A DNA stretch of 64,000 nucleotides from Bacteroidota bacterium (GCA_027621365.1 JAQCBH010000009.1:1-64000), one strand, 5' to 3'; counted from the stretch's first letter, positions 1 through 10,370 are shown. The notes: generated from the sequence alone by a model not told the origin. Program-made: numbers and translations.

Positions 1-1188
1 GGGGGAAGCGGTTTTTACGATAGTTCAGCCCTGTATCACACCCAGGGGGAACACAGCTGGAGAGTAGGCGATTTCTGGAAAATCACTTCGGGTTTTTCGG
101 CTCGTTTGTACACCCCGAATACCCAGGGAACCATTTTTGCTGACACCAATGGCGTGGTCATTCGCAACCAGGAGGCGGGTCTTTATACCGGCACCGAATA
201 CCGCGATCGCCGCAACCACTGGAAAATCAACTTGACCGCCCGGGTCGACAAAAACGTCAACTTCCCTGTCATCTTCAGCCCCGCAGCCTCTGTCGTCTAC
301 ACCCCTGATAAGGTGACCTACTGGCGACTTTCGCTCACCAGCGGTGTGCGCAACCCCACCTTGGCCGATCAATACCTTTATTACAATGTGGGTCGCGCCA
401 TTCTGCTCGGAAACATCAATGGCTACGATAGCCTGGTAACCCTGCCTTCTTTGTTTGATGTATACGACGGTTTGATTCCCGACCTAAACAAATTGAGTTG
501 GTTCAACGTCAATCCCGTTCGCCCAGAGCGCGTACGCAGCATCGAATTGGGCTACAAATCTTTGCTGGCTGATCGCCGCTTGAGCATGGACGCCTCGGCC
601 TACTTCAATGTCTACCGCGACTTCATCGGTTACCAATTGGGTTTTGACCCCATCATTGATTACACCCTTCAATTCATCACCGGTGGCCAAGTGTACCGCA
701 TCGCCACCAATGCTCAATCGATCGTAACGACCATGGGCTTTGCTGGAGGATGGAATTACTTCATTGGAGAGAATTACACGGCGGGCTTCAATTACAGCTG
801 GAACAAACTCAACAAGCTCGAGAAAGAAGACCCCATCATTCCCGCTTTCAATACGCCTGAACACAAATTCAACCTCTCGTTCATGGGAAGCGGCATTGAC
901 TTGACCGACGCTATGCCCGATGGCATCAAAGATTGGAATTGGGAGAATTGCGCCTTCAACGTCAACTTCAAATGGGTGCAAGGATTCACCTTTGAGGGTT
1001 CCCCCCAGTTTACGGGTTATGTGCCCACTTATTGGCTGGTTGATGCCATGCTCAGCAAGGAAATTCCCAAGTGGGATGCAAGTTTGAAAATCGGCGCTTC
1101 TAACCTCACCAATAACATGGTCATGCAGGTCTACGGTGGCCCCAGAATTGGACGCATGGCCTACGCTTCGTTGCTCTTTGAACTCTAA
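1..1188 (+). CDS. TonB-dependent receptor, C-terminal part (5' truncated by window)
   Basis: The reading frame is open from base 1. The track starts at an internal TTG at 106, but GGSGFYDSSALYHTQGEH and more in the same frame precede it, so this is the 3' end of a longer gene. It shows alternating aromatic/polar beta-strand patterns (for example YRDFIGYQLGF and AGFNYSWNKL) and a final stretch, SLLFEL, like the last strand of TonB-dependent outer-membrane receptors. The plug and carboxypeptidase-regulatory domains would lie upstream, outside the window. The substrate is unknown. The next gene is a T9SS-secreted hydrolase-like protein 35 nt downstream, probably co-transcribed. The family call rests on barrel-like pattern and context only. 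Confidence 0.75.
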   Translation, partial: GGSGFYDSSALYHTQGEHSWRVGDFWKITSGFSARLYTPNTQGTIFADTNGVVIRNQEAGLYTGTEYRDRRNHWKINLTARVDKNVNFPVIFSPAASVVYTPDKVTYWRLSLTSGVRNPTLADQYLYYNVGRAILLGNINGYDSLVTLPSLFDVYDGLIPDLNKLSWFNVNPVRPERVRSIELGYKSLLADRRLSMDASAYFNVYRDFIGYQLGFDPIIDYTLQFITGGQVYRIATNAQSIVTTMGFAGGWNYFIGENYTAGFNYSWNKLNKLEKEDPIIPAFNTPEHKFNLSFMGSGIDLTDAMPDGIKDWNWENCAFNVNFKWVQGFTFEGSPQFTGYVPTYWLVDAMLSKEIPKWDASLKIGASNLTNNMVMQVYGGPRIGRMAYASLLFEL

Positions 1189-1223
1189 GAACTATTTTCG
1201 TTAAAAATTAAACCGACAATACC

Positions 1224-2717
1224 ATGAAAAAACTATTGATTCTCAGCTTGGTAGCCCTGTTTGCCAACCTGAGCTTCGCCCAGACCAAATACGTCGATCG
1301 CGTGTTGGCCGAGAGCGAAGTTACCGTCACCAAAAATGTGCTGTACGCCAGCAATTACACCGTTCTGTTGGGTGGACCTCCCTTCACCTTGGAGCCCTTG
1401 TACATGGATGTTTACGCCCCCAATGATGGCGTGACCAGCCGTCCCTTGGTAATTTACACCCATACAGGAAGCTTCCTTCCTCGCTACATCAACCAAACTC
1501 CAACTGGAGCCCGCGATGACAGCGCAACGGTGGCCATTTGCAAAGACTTGGCTCGCCGCGGTTATGTGGTGGCTTCGATCAGCTACCGCTTGGGTTGGAA
1601 CCCTCAAGGTGCTACCGAGAGCATTCGCAAAAACACCATCATCAACGCTGCTTACAAGGGCGTTCAAGATATCTCTGCGGCCATTCGCTTCTTCAAGCAA
1701 TCAGCTGATAAGGGTGGAAACCCCTACGGCATTGATCCCAGCAAAATCGTTTTGGGCGGTCAAGGAACCGGTGGTTACATCGTTTCAGCTTTCGCTAGCT
1801 TGGATCGTCAAAGCGAGATCAAAATTGACAAGTTCCGCGATCCCAACACGGGAGTTGCCTATGTAAACGATACCATCTGGGGCGATCGCCACGGTTTGGG
1901 CGGATACCCTGGCTTCGGCAACGAGAGCAACACCGGTTACACCACTGACGCTCAAATTGGTTTCTGCATCGGCGGTGCCTTGGGTGACAGCGGTTGGTTG
2001 GAGAAGGGCGAAATGCCTTTGATCTGGGTTCATAGCATGATGGATCCTTTCGCTCCTTACACTACCGGTATGGTGAACGTACCTGGCACCACTTTGCAGG
2101 TTGTTGAGGTTTCCGGCGGATACGACGTCATGAAGCGCGTCAACGATTTCGGAAACAATGCTGCTTACAAGGGCAAGGTTATGGACGACTACACCCGTCA
2201 GGCCAACTTGTTGAACGACGGCTTGGATGGTTTGTACCCCATTGCCGGTTTGGTCAACGCTTCTGGTCCTTACGAGTGGTGGGATACCAACGCCATCAAG
2301 ATGTTGCCTAGCCCTCCTTATAACCCCACAGTTATTTTGGCCAGCGGTAAAGCGACTAACCCCTTCATGAGCAAGGCTCGTGCGATGACCTTCGTTGACA
2401 GCATCTGCGGATACATCGCTCCTCGTTTGGCTGTGACTTTGGGTTATGTGAATTCTGTGGGCATCAACCCCGCTGAGTTGTCCAGCAATGTGACTTTGTC
2501 TCCAAACCCCGCTCAAGACCGCGTGGTGATTCAGAGCAACTGGACCAACAACAACTTGAACGGTGCAGTGGTACGCGACTTGAACGGCCGCACCTTGGCT
2601 CGTTTGACTGCCGAGAACAACCGCATCGACCAATCGATCGACCTGCCTACCGGTATCTACTTGGTAGAATTGCAGTTCGATTTCGGAACCGGAACCAAGA
2701 AACTCATCATCGAATAA
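1224..2717 (+). CDS. T9SS-exported alpha/beta-hydrolase-like protein lacking the nucleophile serine
   Basis: 497 aa. An N-terminal signal peptide (MKKLLILSLVALFANLSFAQ) is followed by an alpha/beta-hydrolase-like domain (about residues 50-420) and a C-terminal T9SS type A sorting domain (LSPNPAQDRVVI to the end, closing with GIYLVELQF and KKLIIE). This predicts export across the outer membrane. The elbow where esterases carry G-x-S-x-G reads GGQGTGG, so the catalytic Ser position holds Gly (GGA codon at about 1765). The oxyanion-type HGG segment reads HTGSF. The protein may therefore be a non-catalytic binding protein or use another chemistry. It is followed directly by a strong intrinsic terminator, so the receptor/hydrolase unit ends here. 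Confidence 0.8.
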   Translation: MKKLLILSLVALFANLSFAQTKYVDRVLAESEVTVTKNVLYASNYTVLLGGPPFTLEPLYMDVYAPNDGVTSRPLVIYTHTGSFLPRYINQTPTGARDDSATVAICKDLARRGYVVASISYRLGWNPQGATESIRKNTIINAAYKGVQDISAAIRFFKQSADKGGNPYGIDPSKIVLGGQGTGGYIVSAFASLDRQSEIKIDKFRDPNTGVAYVNDTIWGDRHGLGGYPGFGNESNTGYTTDAQIGFCIGGALGDSGWLEKGEMPLIWVHSMMDPFAPYTTGMVNVPGTTLQVVEVSGGYDVMKRVNDFGNNAAYKGKVMDDYTRQANLLNDGLDGLYPIAGLVNASGPYEWWDTNAIKMLPSPPYNPTVILASGKATNPFMSKARAMTFVDSICGYIAPRLAVTLGYVNSVGINPAELSSNVTLSPNPAQDRVVIQSNWTNNNLNGAVVRDLNGRTLARLTAENNRIDQSIDLPTGIYLVELQFDFGTGTKKLIIE

Positions 2718-2742
2718 GCCGAGTAGCGATTCGATTTTGGAC

Positions 2743-2771
2743 AAGGGGCGGCCGAATGGCCGCCCCTTTTT
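2743..2771 (+). terminator. Rho-independent terminator after the T9SS hydrolase gene
   Basis: Perfect 11-bp GC-rich hairpin AAGGGGCGGCC-GAAT-GGCCGCCCCTT followed by a run of T, 26 nt past the stop codon. It separates this unit from ileS. Confidence 0.93.
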
Positions 2772-2795
2772 CGTGTGTCTGGGCCCAAAAAGCCC

Positions 2796-2803
2796 TATTT
2801 TTG
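2796..2803 (+). promoter_or_regulatory. ileS -7 box (TATTTTTG)
   Basis: Matches the Bacteroidota -7 consensus TAnnTTTG, lies between the terminator and ileS, and leaves about 21 nt to the ATG at 2825. No clear -33 TTTG is seen. Confidence 0.6.
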
Positions 2804-2824
2804 CCCCTTTCCAAAGAATCTGGC

Positions 2825-5800
2825 ATGTACCCCACCCTCAAGCAACTGAATTGGCCCCAAATCGAGGAAGAAATTCTGGCCTTCTGGAAGGAGAACGGAA
2901 TTTTCGCCCAAAGCGTGGAACAGCGAGACCCCTCGCAGTCCTTTACCTTTTTTGAAGGCCCACCCAGTGCCAACGGTATGCCCGGCATTCACCACGTCAT
3001 GGCCCGAGCCATGAAGGACATGTTCTGCCGCTACAAAACCTTGCAGGGATACCGAGTAGAGCGCAAAGCCGGTTGGGATACCCACGGTTTGCCCATTGAA
3101 TTGCAGGTGGAAAAACGCCTAGGCATTCGCAAAGACGACATTGGAGTGAAAATCTCCATGGAAGACTACAACAAGGCTTGCCGCGAAGACGTCTTCATGT
3201 TCAAAGACCGCTGGGATGCTCTGACCGAGCGAATCGGGTTCTGGGTCGATTTGGAAAACCCCTACATCACTTGCGATACGGAGTATGTCGAGACCTTGTG
3301 GCAATTGCTCAAGCGACTCTACGACAAAGGGTACCTATACAAAGGCTATACCATTCAGCCCTATTCACCCGCTGCGGGAACGGGGTTGTCCAGCCACGAG
3401 CTGAACCAACCTGGCACCTACCAAAATGTCAAAGACACCACCGTTGTGGCGCAGTTTGCCAAAGCGGGCAAACCCGGTGAATACTTTTTGGCTTGGACCA
3501 CCACCCCTTGGACCCTGCCTTCCAACACCGCCTTGGCCGTAGGGGCCAAGATTGACTACATCGAAGTCGATACCTATAACGCATATACCGGCCAAGCCAT
3601 TCGTGTGACCTTGGCTGAAGCCTTGTTGGGCAAACACTTTCAAGCCGAGGCAGAATGCGAAGGCGAATTGCCGGCCTACGATTCTACCGCCAAGGTGCAA
3701 CCTTGGAAACGCGGTAACCGCGTCAAAGGAGCCGACCTAGCGGGTCAATCGTACGAGCAATTGTTGCCCTATGCCCAACCGACCGATGGCGATGACTTCC
3801 GCGTGGTCTGCGCTGATTTTGTGAGCACCGAAGACGGTACGGGTATCGTTCACATTGCCCCATCTTTTGGCGGCGATGACTTCAAGACGGCCAAAGACAA
3901 TGGTATTGGATCTTTGACCTTGGTGGACAAGACGGGTCGTTTTGTGGCTGAAGTCAGCGATTTTGCTGGAGAGTATGTCAAAGAGGCCTACCTGACGGAA
4001 GAGGAGAAAGTGGCGGCCGCAGCGCAGCAAGGCCGCGACAAATACCTGAGTGTAGACGAGCGCTTGGCCATCAAGCTCAAACAAGAAAACAAGGCCTTCA
4101 AGGTCGAGAAATACGAGCACAGCTATCCCCATTGCTGGCGCACAGACAAACCCATTCTTTACTACCCCTTGGAGAGCTGGTTCATAAAAACCACGGCGGC
4201 CAAAGACCGCTTGGTGGAGTTGAACAAAACCATCAACTGGAAGCCTAAGAGCACCGGTGAAGGGCGTTTCGGCCACTGGTTGGAAAACCTGGTCGACTGG
4301 AACTTGTCTCGTTCGCGTTTCTGGGGAACTCCTCTGCCCATTTGGAGAACCGAAGACGGCAGCGAGGAGATCTGCATTGGCAGCTTGGACGAATTGGTGG
4401 CTGAAATCGAAAAGGCCAATGCTCAGCTGGGATTGAATCAATCGATTGATCGCAGCGAATTTGACCTACACCGTCCCTATGTGGACCGAATCACCTTGGT
4501 GAGCGCAACAGGCAAGCCCATGCAGCGCGAGGCCGATTTAATCGACGTTTGGTTTGACTCAGGAGCCATGCCCTATGCCCAGTGGCACTACCCCTTCGAA
4601 AACCTCGATCAATTCGAAAAGAATTACCCCGCCGACTTCATCGCTGAGGGCGTAGACCAAACCCGCGGATGGTTCTTTACCCTTCACACCCTGGCAACCT
4701 TGTTGTTCGACCAAGTGGCCTTCAAAAACGTGATCGCCAACGGCCTCGTTCTAGACAAACACGGCAACAAGATGTCCAAGCGTCTGGGCAATGCCATCGA
4801 TCCCTTTGAGACCGTTGATCAATACGGTGCCGACGCCGTGCGTTGGTACATGACCTCGAACTCTCAGCCTTGGGACAACCTCAAATTTGACCTTTCGGGT
4901 GTTCAAGAGACCCAGCGCAAATTCTTGGGGACCCTTTACAACACCTACGGATTCTTTGCCTTGTATGCCAATGTCGACGGGTTCCAATTCAAGGCCGATC
5001 AACAAATCCCCTTGGCCGAGCGCCCCGAATTGGATCGCTGGATACTGTCTCGCTTGAATTCCTTAATTGCCGAAGCTGAAGCTGCTTTTGACGATTATGA
5101 TCCAACACGAGCCGCCCGAGCCATTGAAGATTTTGTCACCGAACACCTCTCCAACTGGTACGTGCGTTTGTCGCGTCGCCGGTTCTGGAAAGGCGACATG
5201 AACAGCGATAAACAAGCGGCTTATGAGACCTTGTATACCTGCTTGGATGCCGTTTCGCGCATCATGAGCCCAGTGGCCCCCTTCTTCAGCGATTGGTTGT
5301 ACCGCAGCCTGAACAATGACAACACTGTGTCTGTACACATGTGCGATTGGCCCAATTGCGACCACTCGGCTCGCAATGCCGATTTGGAGGCCCAGATGGA
5401 CGCCGCTCAAAACCTGTGTTCGCTGGTCTTGTCCTTGCGCAAAAAGGAAAAAATCAAGGTGCGCCAACCCCTTCAGAAGTTGTTGGTACCCGTGAGCAGC
5501 CAAAAGCAACAAGCCGAAATCGAGCGTGTACGCGACTTGATTCTATCTGAGACCAATGTCAAAGAATTGGAGTTTGTGGGAGCTGACAGCGAAATGCTGG
5601 TCAAACGCATCAAGCCGAATTTCAAAACTCTGGGTAAGCAATTGGGACCTGACATGAAAGCCATGAGCAATGCCGTTCAAGCGTTTGACCAGGACCAAAT
5701 TCGCCAGTTGGAGCAAGAAGGCAGCATCAGCGTTGACCTAGGAACCCGAATGTTTGATTTGAACCTCGCTGATGTGGAAATCAGCACCCAGGACATGCCC

Positions 5801-6118
5801 GGTTGGTTAGTGGCTACCGATGGAGCTCATACCGTGGCCCTCGACATCAGCATCAGCGACGAACTGCGCCTTGAAGGCATGGCCAGAGAACTGATTAACC
5901 GCATCCAAAATTTGAGAAAAGACTCCGGCCTGGAATTGACTGACCGCATTGCGGTAGAATTTTCAGGTTCTGAGGAACTTCGTGAAAGCGCCAATGCTTT
6001 CAACGATTATATTTGTGGCGAAGTACTGGCCAACTCACTGCAATACAGCGAACAAGACCATACTTCTACCGACGAAATCGATGGTGCATCCATCGGCTTA
6101 ACATTGAGAAAAGCATAA
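2825..6118 (+). CDS. ileS: isoleucyl-tRNA synthetase (IleS2-like type)
   Basis: Charges tRNA-Ile with isoleucine in the cytoplasm; class I synthetase. The track ORF begins at 2756 inside the terminator hairpin. The ATG at 2825 (MYPTLKQLNWPQ) is preferred because it follows the terminator and a -7 box and matches the usual N-terminus. 1097 aa. Signature regions are FEGPPSANGMPGIHHV (the HIGH-equivalent in its GIHH form), GWDTHGLPIE, the CP1 editing region (about residues 200-410), DQTRGWFFTLH and KMSKRLGN. The GIHH form and a C-terminus without obvious zinc-binding cysteines fit the eukaryote-like IleS2 branch, usual in Bacteroidota and generally poorly inhibited by mupirocin (family knowledge). 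It heads a run with the dksA-like gene (3 nt gap) and lspA. Confidence 0.97.
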   Translation: MYPTLKQLNWPQIEEEILAFWKENGIFAQSVEQRDPSQSFTFFEGPPSANGMPGIHHVMARAMKDMFCRYKTLQGYRVERKAGWDTHGLPIELQVEKRLGIRKDDIGVKISMEDYNKACREDVFMFKDRWDALTERIGFWVDLENPYITCDTEYVETLWQLLKRLYDKGYLYKGYTIQPYSPAAGTGLSSHELNQPGTYQNVKDTTVVAQFAKAGKPGEYFLAWTTTPWTLPSNTALAVGAKIDYIEVDTYNAYTGQAIRVTLAEALLGKHFQAEAECEGELPAYDSTAKVQPWKRGNRVKGADLAGQSYEQLLPYAQPTDGDDFRVVCADFVSTEDGTGIVHIAPSFGGDDFKTAKDNGIGSLTLVDKTGRFVAEVSDFAGEYVKEAYLTEEEKVAAAAQQGRDKYLSVDERLAIKLKQENKAFKVEKYEHSYPHCWRTDKPILYYPLESWFIKTTAAKDRLVELNKTINWKPKSTGEGRFGHWLENLVDWNLSRSRFWGTPLPIWRTEDGSEEICIGSLDELVAEIEKANAQLGLNQSIDRSEFDLHRPYVDRITLVSATGKPMQREADLIDVWFDSGAMPYAQWHYPFENLDQFEKNYPADFIAEGVDQTRGWFFTLHTLATLLFDQVAFKNVIANGLVLDKHGNKMSKRLGNAIDPFETVDQYGADAVRWYMTSNSQPWDNLKFDLSGVQETQRKFLGTLYNTYGFFALYANVDGFQFKADQQIPLAERPELDRWILSRLNSLIAEAEAAFDDYDPTRAARAIEDFVTEHLSNWYVRLSRRRFWKGDMNSDKQAAYETLYTCLDAVSRIMSPVAPFFSDWLYRSLNNDNTVSVHMCDWPNCDHSARNADLEAQMDAAQNLCSLVLSLRKKEKIKVRQPLQKLLVPVSSQKQQAEIERVRDLILSETNVKELEFVGADSEMLVKRIKPNFKTLGKQLGPDMKAMSNAVQAFDQDQIRQLEQEGSISVDLGTRMFDLNLADVEISTQDMPGWLVATDGAHTVALDISISDELRLEGMARELINRIQNLRKDSGLELTDRIAVEFSGSEELRESANAFNDYICGEVLANSLQYSEQDHTSTDEIDGASIGLTLRKA

Positions 6119-6121
6119 ACA

Positions 6122-6490
6122 ATGGAAAAGACTCGCTACTCCGAAGAAGAACTGCAAGAGTTCAAAGAAATCATCCTGAAGAAATTGGAAAACGCCAAAG
6201 GCGAATTCAAAACCTTGTCTTCCCAAATCCGTGACGAAGACGAAACCGGCGATAGCTCAAACAACAATTATTTGACCTTGGACGACGGTGCTGACACCTT
6301 CGAAAAGGAAAATTTGAACCAGCTGGCTGGCCACCAAATGAAGTTCATCAAGAACTTGGAAGCTGCCTTGGTACGCATCGAAAACGGCACCTACGGGGTT
6401 TGCAAAACGTCAGGCAAATTGATCCCCAAAGAGCGTTTGCGCATTGTGCCCCACGCTACTCAAACCGTAGAAGCCAAGCTCAAGCGTTAA
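6122..6490 (+). CDS. TraR/DksA-family protein with degenerate zinc finger
   Basis: 122 aa. An N-terminal coiled-coil-like helical part (about residues 1-85) is followed by a DksA C4-type finger region, YGVCKTSGKLIPKERL then VPHATQTVEAKL. Of the four cysteines expected in CxxC-x17-CxxC only one remains; the others are T/S, P or H. The fold probably persists without zinc, as in several Bacteroidota members. DksA-family proteins bind RNA polymerase through the secondary channel to modulate transcription, often with ppGpp. Whether this one does so is inferred from family only. It lies 3 nt after ileS and just before lspA, an arrangement common in Bacteroidota. Confidence 0.88.
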   Translation: MEKTRYSEEELQEFKEIILKKLENAKGEFKTLSSQIRDEDETGDSSNNNYLTLDDGADTFEKENLNQLAGHQMKFIKNLEAALVRIENGTYGVCKTSGKLIPKERLRIVPHATQTVEAKLKR

Positions 6491-6493
6491 TTC

Positions 6494-7096
6494 TTGGAAA
6501 CTCCAGAAATCAACAAACGCAGTCTGCTATTTTGGATGCCCATAGCCGTATTGGCCTTGGGCATTATCATTGACCAGGTCATCAAGATTTGGGTCAAAAC
6601 CCATTTTCTATACGGCGAAAGTGTGCCCGTGTTCGGCGATTGGTTCAAGCTGTATTTCATTGAAAACAACGGCATGGCCTTTGGCAAAGAGCTCTTCGGT
6701 GGTTCGCGCATGGGCAAATACATTTTGACCTTTTTCCGAATCGGCGTATCCGTATTTGGATTCTGGTTCTTGTGGAGCCAAATGATCAAAAAGGCCCCAA
6801 AGGGCTTGTTGATTGCTATTGCTTTGATCATGGCCGGCGCGGTGGGCAACATCATCGACTCCATTTTTTACGGAGTCATCTTTCATGGACACAACGCCTA
6901 TAGCGGTTCTTGGTTTGAAGGACAAGTCGTCGACATGTTCTACGCCCCTATGTGGGAAGGCCATCTTCCCGAGTGGTTGCCGCTATGGGGTGGAGACTTT
7001 TTTGTCTTCTTTAGCCCCATCTGGAATTTCGCCGATGCGTGCATCACTGTAGGGGTTGCAGTCATGATTCTGGGACAGCGCCGCTTTTTTGGCTAA
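6494..7096 (+). CDS. lspA: signal peptidase II (lipoprotein signal peptidase)
   Basis: Inner-membrane aspartyl protease that cleaves the signal peptide of diacylated prolipoproteins. 200 aa with four predicted membrane segments (about residues 12-30, 75-97, 104-122, 175-195). Conserved parts are DQVIK, ENNGMAFG, the catalytic Asp in GQVVDMFY (about 147) and the second in NFADACI (about 181). The two Asps are 34 residues apart, against roughly 19 in E. coli, so the periplasmic loop is enlarged (EGHLPEWLPLWGGD). The start is TTG at 6494, 3 nt after the dksA-like stop; no better ATG is available upstream. Several lipoproteins in this window would be its substrates. Confidence 0.95.
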   Translation: METPEINKRSLLFWMPIAVLALGIIIDQVIKIWVKTHFLYGESVPVFGDWFKLYFIENNGMAFGKELFGGSRMGKYILTFFRIGVSVFGFWFLWSQMIKKAPKGLLIAIALIMAGAVGNIIDSIFYGVIFHGHNAYSGSWFEGQVVDMFYAPMWEGHLPEWLPLWGGDFFVFFSPIWNFADACITVGVAVMILGQRRFFG

Positions 7097-7101
7097 TTTT
7101 G
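7094..7101 (+). promoter_or_regulatory. lysS -7 box (TAATTTTG) overlapping the lspA stop codon
   Basis: TAATTTTG matches TAnnTTTG. Its first three bases are the TAA stop of lspA, and the lysS ATG is 13 nt further on. This predicts a lysS transcript independent of the ileS-lspA run. Confidence 0.6.
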
Positions 7102-7114
7102 CGCTTCAATTCCC

Positions 7115-8653
7115 ATGGAAGCCTCTTTGAATGAGCAGCAGCTGCTGCGCCGTCAATCGCTGGAAGAGCTGAAAAGCCTTGGCATCGATCCTTTTCCCGC
7201 TGAACTGTATCCCGTTAGCCACCAGGCTGCCAACATACGTGCTGAATACCCAACCAATCCTGAAGCCTTTTCGAAGGTAGTGATCGCTGGGCGTTTGATG
7301 ACCCGTCGCGTCATGGGTAAAGCCGCTTTTGGTGATATTTTGGACAGTTCAGGCCGCATTCAGGTTTACGTCAACCGCGACGAAATTTGCCCTGACGAAG
7401 ACAAAACCCTGTACAACACGGTTTTCAAAAAGTTGCTCGACATCGGGGATATCATTGGCATTGAAGGCCATGTATTCACCACCCAAACGGGCGAGATTTC
7501 GGTGCACGCCAAATCGATCAAAATCTTGGCAAAATGCTTGAATCCGCTGCCATTGCCCAAAGAAAAAGATGGCGTGGTGTACGACGCTTTCACCGACCCC
7601 GAGGCCCGCTACCGCATGCGCTACGTAGACCTGATCGTCAACCCCCAGATTCGCGAGACCTTCATTAAGCGTACCAAGGTGGTGCAGAGCCTTCGAAATA
7701 CCTTCAACGCCAAGGGTTATTTGGAAGTGGAAACCCCCATTTTGCAGCCCATTCACGGGGGTGCAGCGGCCCGTCCCTTCATTACCCACCACAATGCCTT
7801 GGACATTCCCTTGTACCTGCGCATTGCCAATGAATTGTACCTCAAGCGCCTGATTGTCGGTGGGTTTGACGGTGTATACGAATTCGCGAAAAACTTCCGC
7901 AACGAGGGCATCGACCGCACCCACAACCCCGAATTCACGGGTTTGGAAATCTATGTAGCCTACAAAGACTACTATTGGATGATGGACTTCGTGGAAGAAA
8001 TGCTGGAAACCTGTGCCATGGACGTGGCAGGCCAAACCAGCGTCAAGGTCGGCGAACGTGAAATTTCATTTGCCCGCCCGTACCAGCGCTACACCATGGC
8101 TGAGTCCATTCTCAAGTATGGCAACTTTGATATCGAAGGAAAGTCTGAAGCCGAATTGGGCGAATTCGCCAAATCTTTGGGTTGCGAAGTGACCGGCAAG
8201 ATGGGATCGGCCAAATTGATCGACGAGATTTTTGGCGCCTGTGTCGAAGAACATTTGATCCAGCCCACCTTCATCATCGACTACCCTGTAGAGATGAGCC
8301 CTTTGACCAAAAAGCACCGCTCCAAGCCAGGATTGGTGGAGCGTTTTGAGTTGTTTGTCAACGGCAAGGAAATTGCCAACGCCTACAGCGAGTTGAACGA
8401 CCCCATCGACCAAAAAGAGCGTTTTGAAGATCAATTGAAATTGGCCGAACGCGGAGATGAAGAAGCCATGGCCATGGACCACGACTTCGTTCGCGCTCTG
8501 GAATACGGAATGCCTCCCACTTCTGGTTTGGGCATAGGAATTGACCGTTTGACCATGCTGCTGACCAACCAGGTCAGCATCCAAGAGGTCTTGTTCTTCC
8601 CTCAAATGCGCCCCGAAAGAGGTTCAGCTTCGGCTCCCAGCGAAGACAAGTAA
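7115..8653 (+). CDS. lysS: lysyl-tRNA synthetase, class II
   Basis: Charges tRNA-Lys with lysine. 512 aa. The N-terminal OB-fold anticodon-binding domain covers about residues 50-150 ([20 protein letters not shown]). The class II catalytic core includes motif 2 ([18 protein letters not shown]) and motif 3 ([15 protein letters not shown]). Length and motifs are normal for the bacterial enzyme. Its TAA stop overlaps the ATG of the following 80-aa gene (TAATG), implying translational coupling. The -7 box lies 13 nt before the start, so the leader is very short. Confidence 0.97.
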   Translation: MEASLNEQQLLRRQSLEELKSLGIDPFPAELYPVSHQAANIRAEYPTNPEAFSKVVIAGRLMTRRVMGKAAFGDILDSSGRIQVYVNRDEICPDEDKTLYNTVFKKLLDIGDIIGIEGHVFTTQTGEISVHAKSIKILAKCLNPLPLPKEKDGVVYDAFTDPEARYRMRYVDLIVNPQIRETFIKRTKVVQSLRNTFNAKGYLEVETPILQPIHGGAAARPFITHHNALDIPLYLRIANELYLKRLIVGGFDGVYEFAKNFRNEGIDRTHNPEFTGLEIYVAYKDYYWMMDFVEEMLETCAMDVAGQTSVKVGEREISFARPYQRYTMAESILKYGNFDIEGKSEAELGEFAKSLGCEVTGKMGSAKLIDEIFGACVEEHLIQPTFIIDYPVEMSPLTKKHRSKPGLVERFELFVNGKEIANAYSELNDPIDQKERFEDQLKLAERGDEEAMAMDHDFVRALEYGMPPTSGLGIGIDRLTMLLTNQVSIQEVLFFPQMRPERGSASAPSEDK

Positions 8654-8895
8654 TGGACATATTGGCGAGTGAAAAAGCCGTACTCGGTTGCCTGATTCAC
8701 CCCGAGAGGCTCGATACAGTTATGCAGGAAACAGGTCTTACACGACCCGTCGCTGCAGACATACTGCGCCAACTGCATCACCACGGCTTTATCAAATGTT
8801 TGGACGCCAAAGGCAAACCCGTTTTGAACTACGACGCTGACCGATTGGCCAGCGTTCGATTTACTCTTTCTGCCAAGGGCTTTGACGCTCTTTAA
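8653..8895 (+). CDS. small winged-helix-like protein coupled to lysS
   Basis: 80 aa, overlapping the lysS stop by one base (TAATG). The sequence reads like a compact winged helix: [21 protein letters not shown], then a helix-turn-helix-like stretch (MQETGLTRPVAADILRQL), a recognition-helix-like HHHGFIKCL and a wing (DAKGKPVLNYD). No named family is recognised. It could be a MarR/ArsR-like mini regulator or a structural helper. Normal codon use and the coupling to an essential gene argue that it is real. It contains no enzymatic motif. Confidence 0.7.
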   Translation: MDILASEKAVLGCLIHPERLDTVMQETGLTRPVAADILRQLHHHGFIKCLDAKGKPVLNYDADRLASVRFTLSAKGFDAL

Positions 8896-8978
8896 AAAAT
8901 CGCATCAGCCTCAAAACAATCTGGCGGTATTGTCGTTTGAATAGCAGAGCTAAGCCAGCAAAATCGTTCGGGCTGCTC

Positions 8979-8986
8979 TATATTCG
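8979..8986 (+). promoter_or_regulatory. possible gltA -7 box (TATATTCG)
   Basis: One mismatch to TAnnTTTG (TTCG variant, also seen before the EamA gene at 24896). It lies 31 nt before the ATG at 9018 in the 122-nt gap after the winged-helix gene. Confidence 0.35.
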
Positions 8987-9017
8987 CGAAACCAAAATAC
9001 CAAGAGGCAAAGCTGTC

Positions 9018-10304
<1,287 letters not shown>

Positions 10305-10362
10305 TTGGTCAGATTTTCCCTTTCTTAAAACGAAGCGGCCGCTCGGCTGTTATACCCTTGTG

Positions 10363-10370
10363 TACTTTTG
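10363..10370 (+). promoter_or_regulatory. TonB receptor -7 box (TACTTTTG)
   Basis: Exact TAnnTTTG match ending 7 nt before the ATG at 10378, which predicts a nearly leaderless transcript. Confidence 0.65.

Noticed and set aside
1785-2744. 319-aa minus-strand ORF opposite the T9SS hydrolase
   Set aside because: No start context, no family pattern; it mirrors a clear coding frame with signal peptide and sorting domain on the plus strand.
2756-2824. N-terminal extension of ileS in the track
   Set aside because: It lies within the terminator hairpin and upstream of the -7 box; the ATG at 2825 gives the usual protein start.
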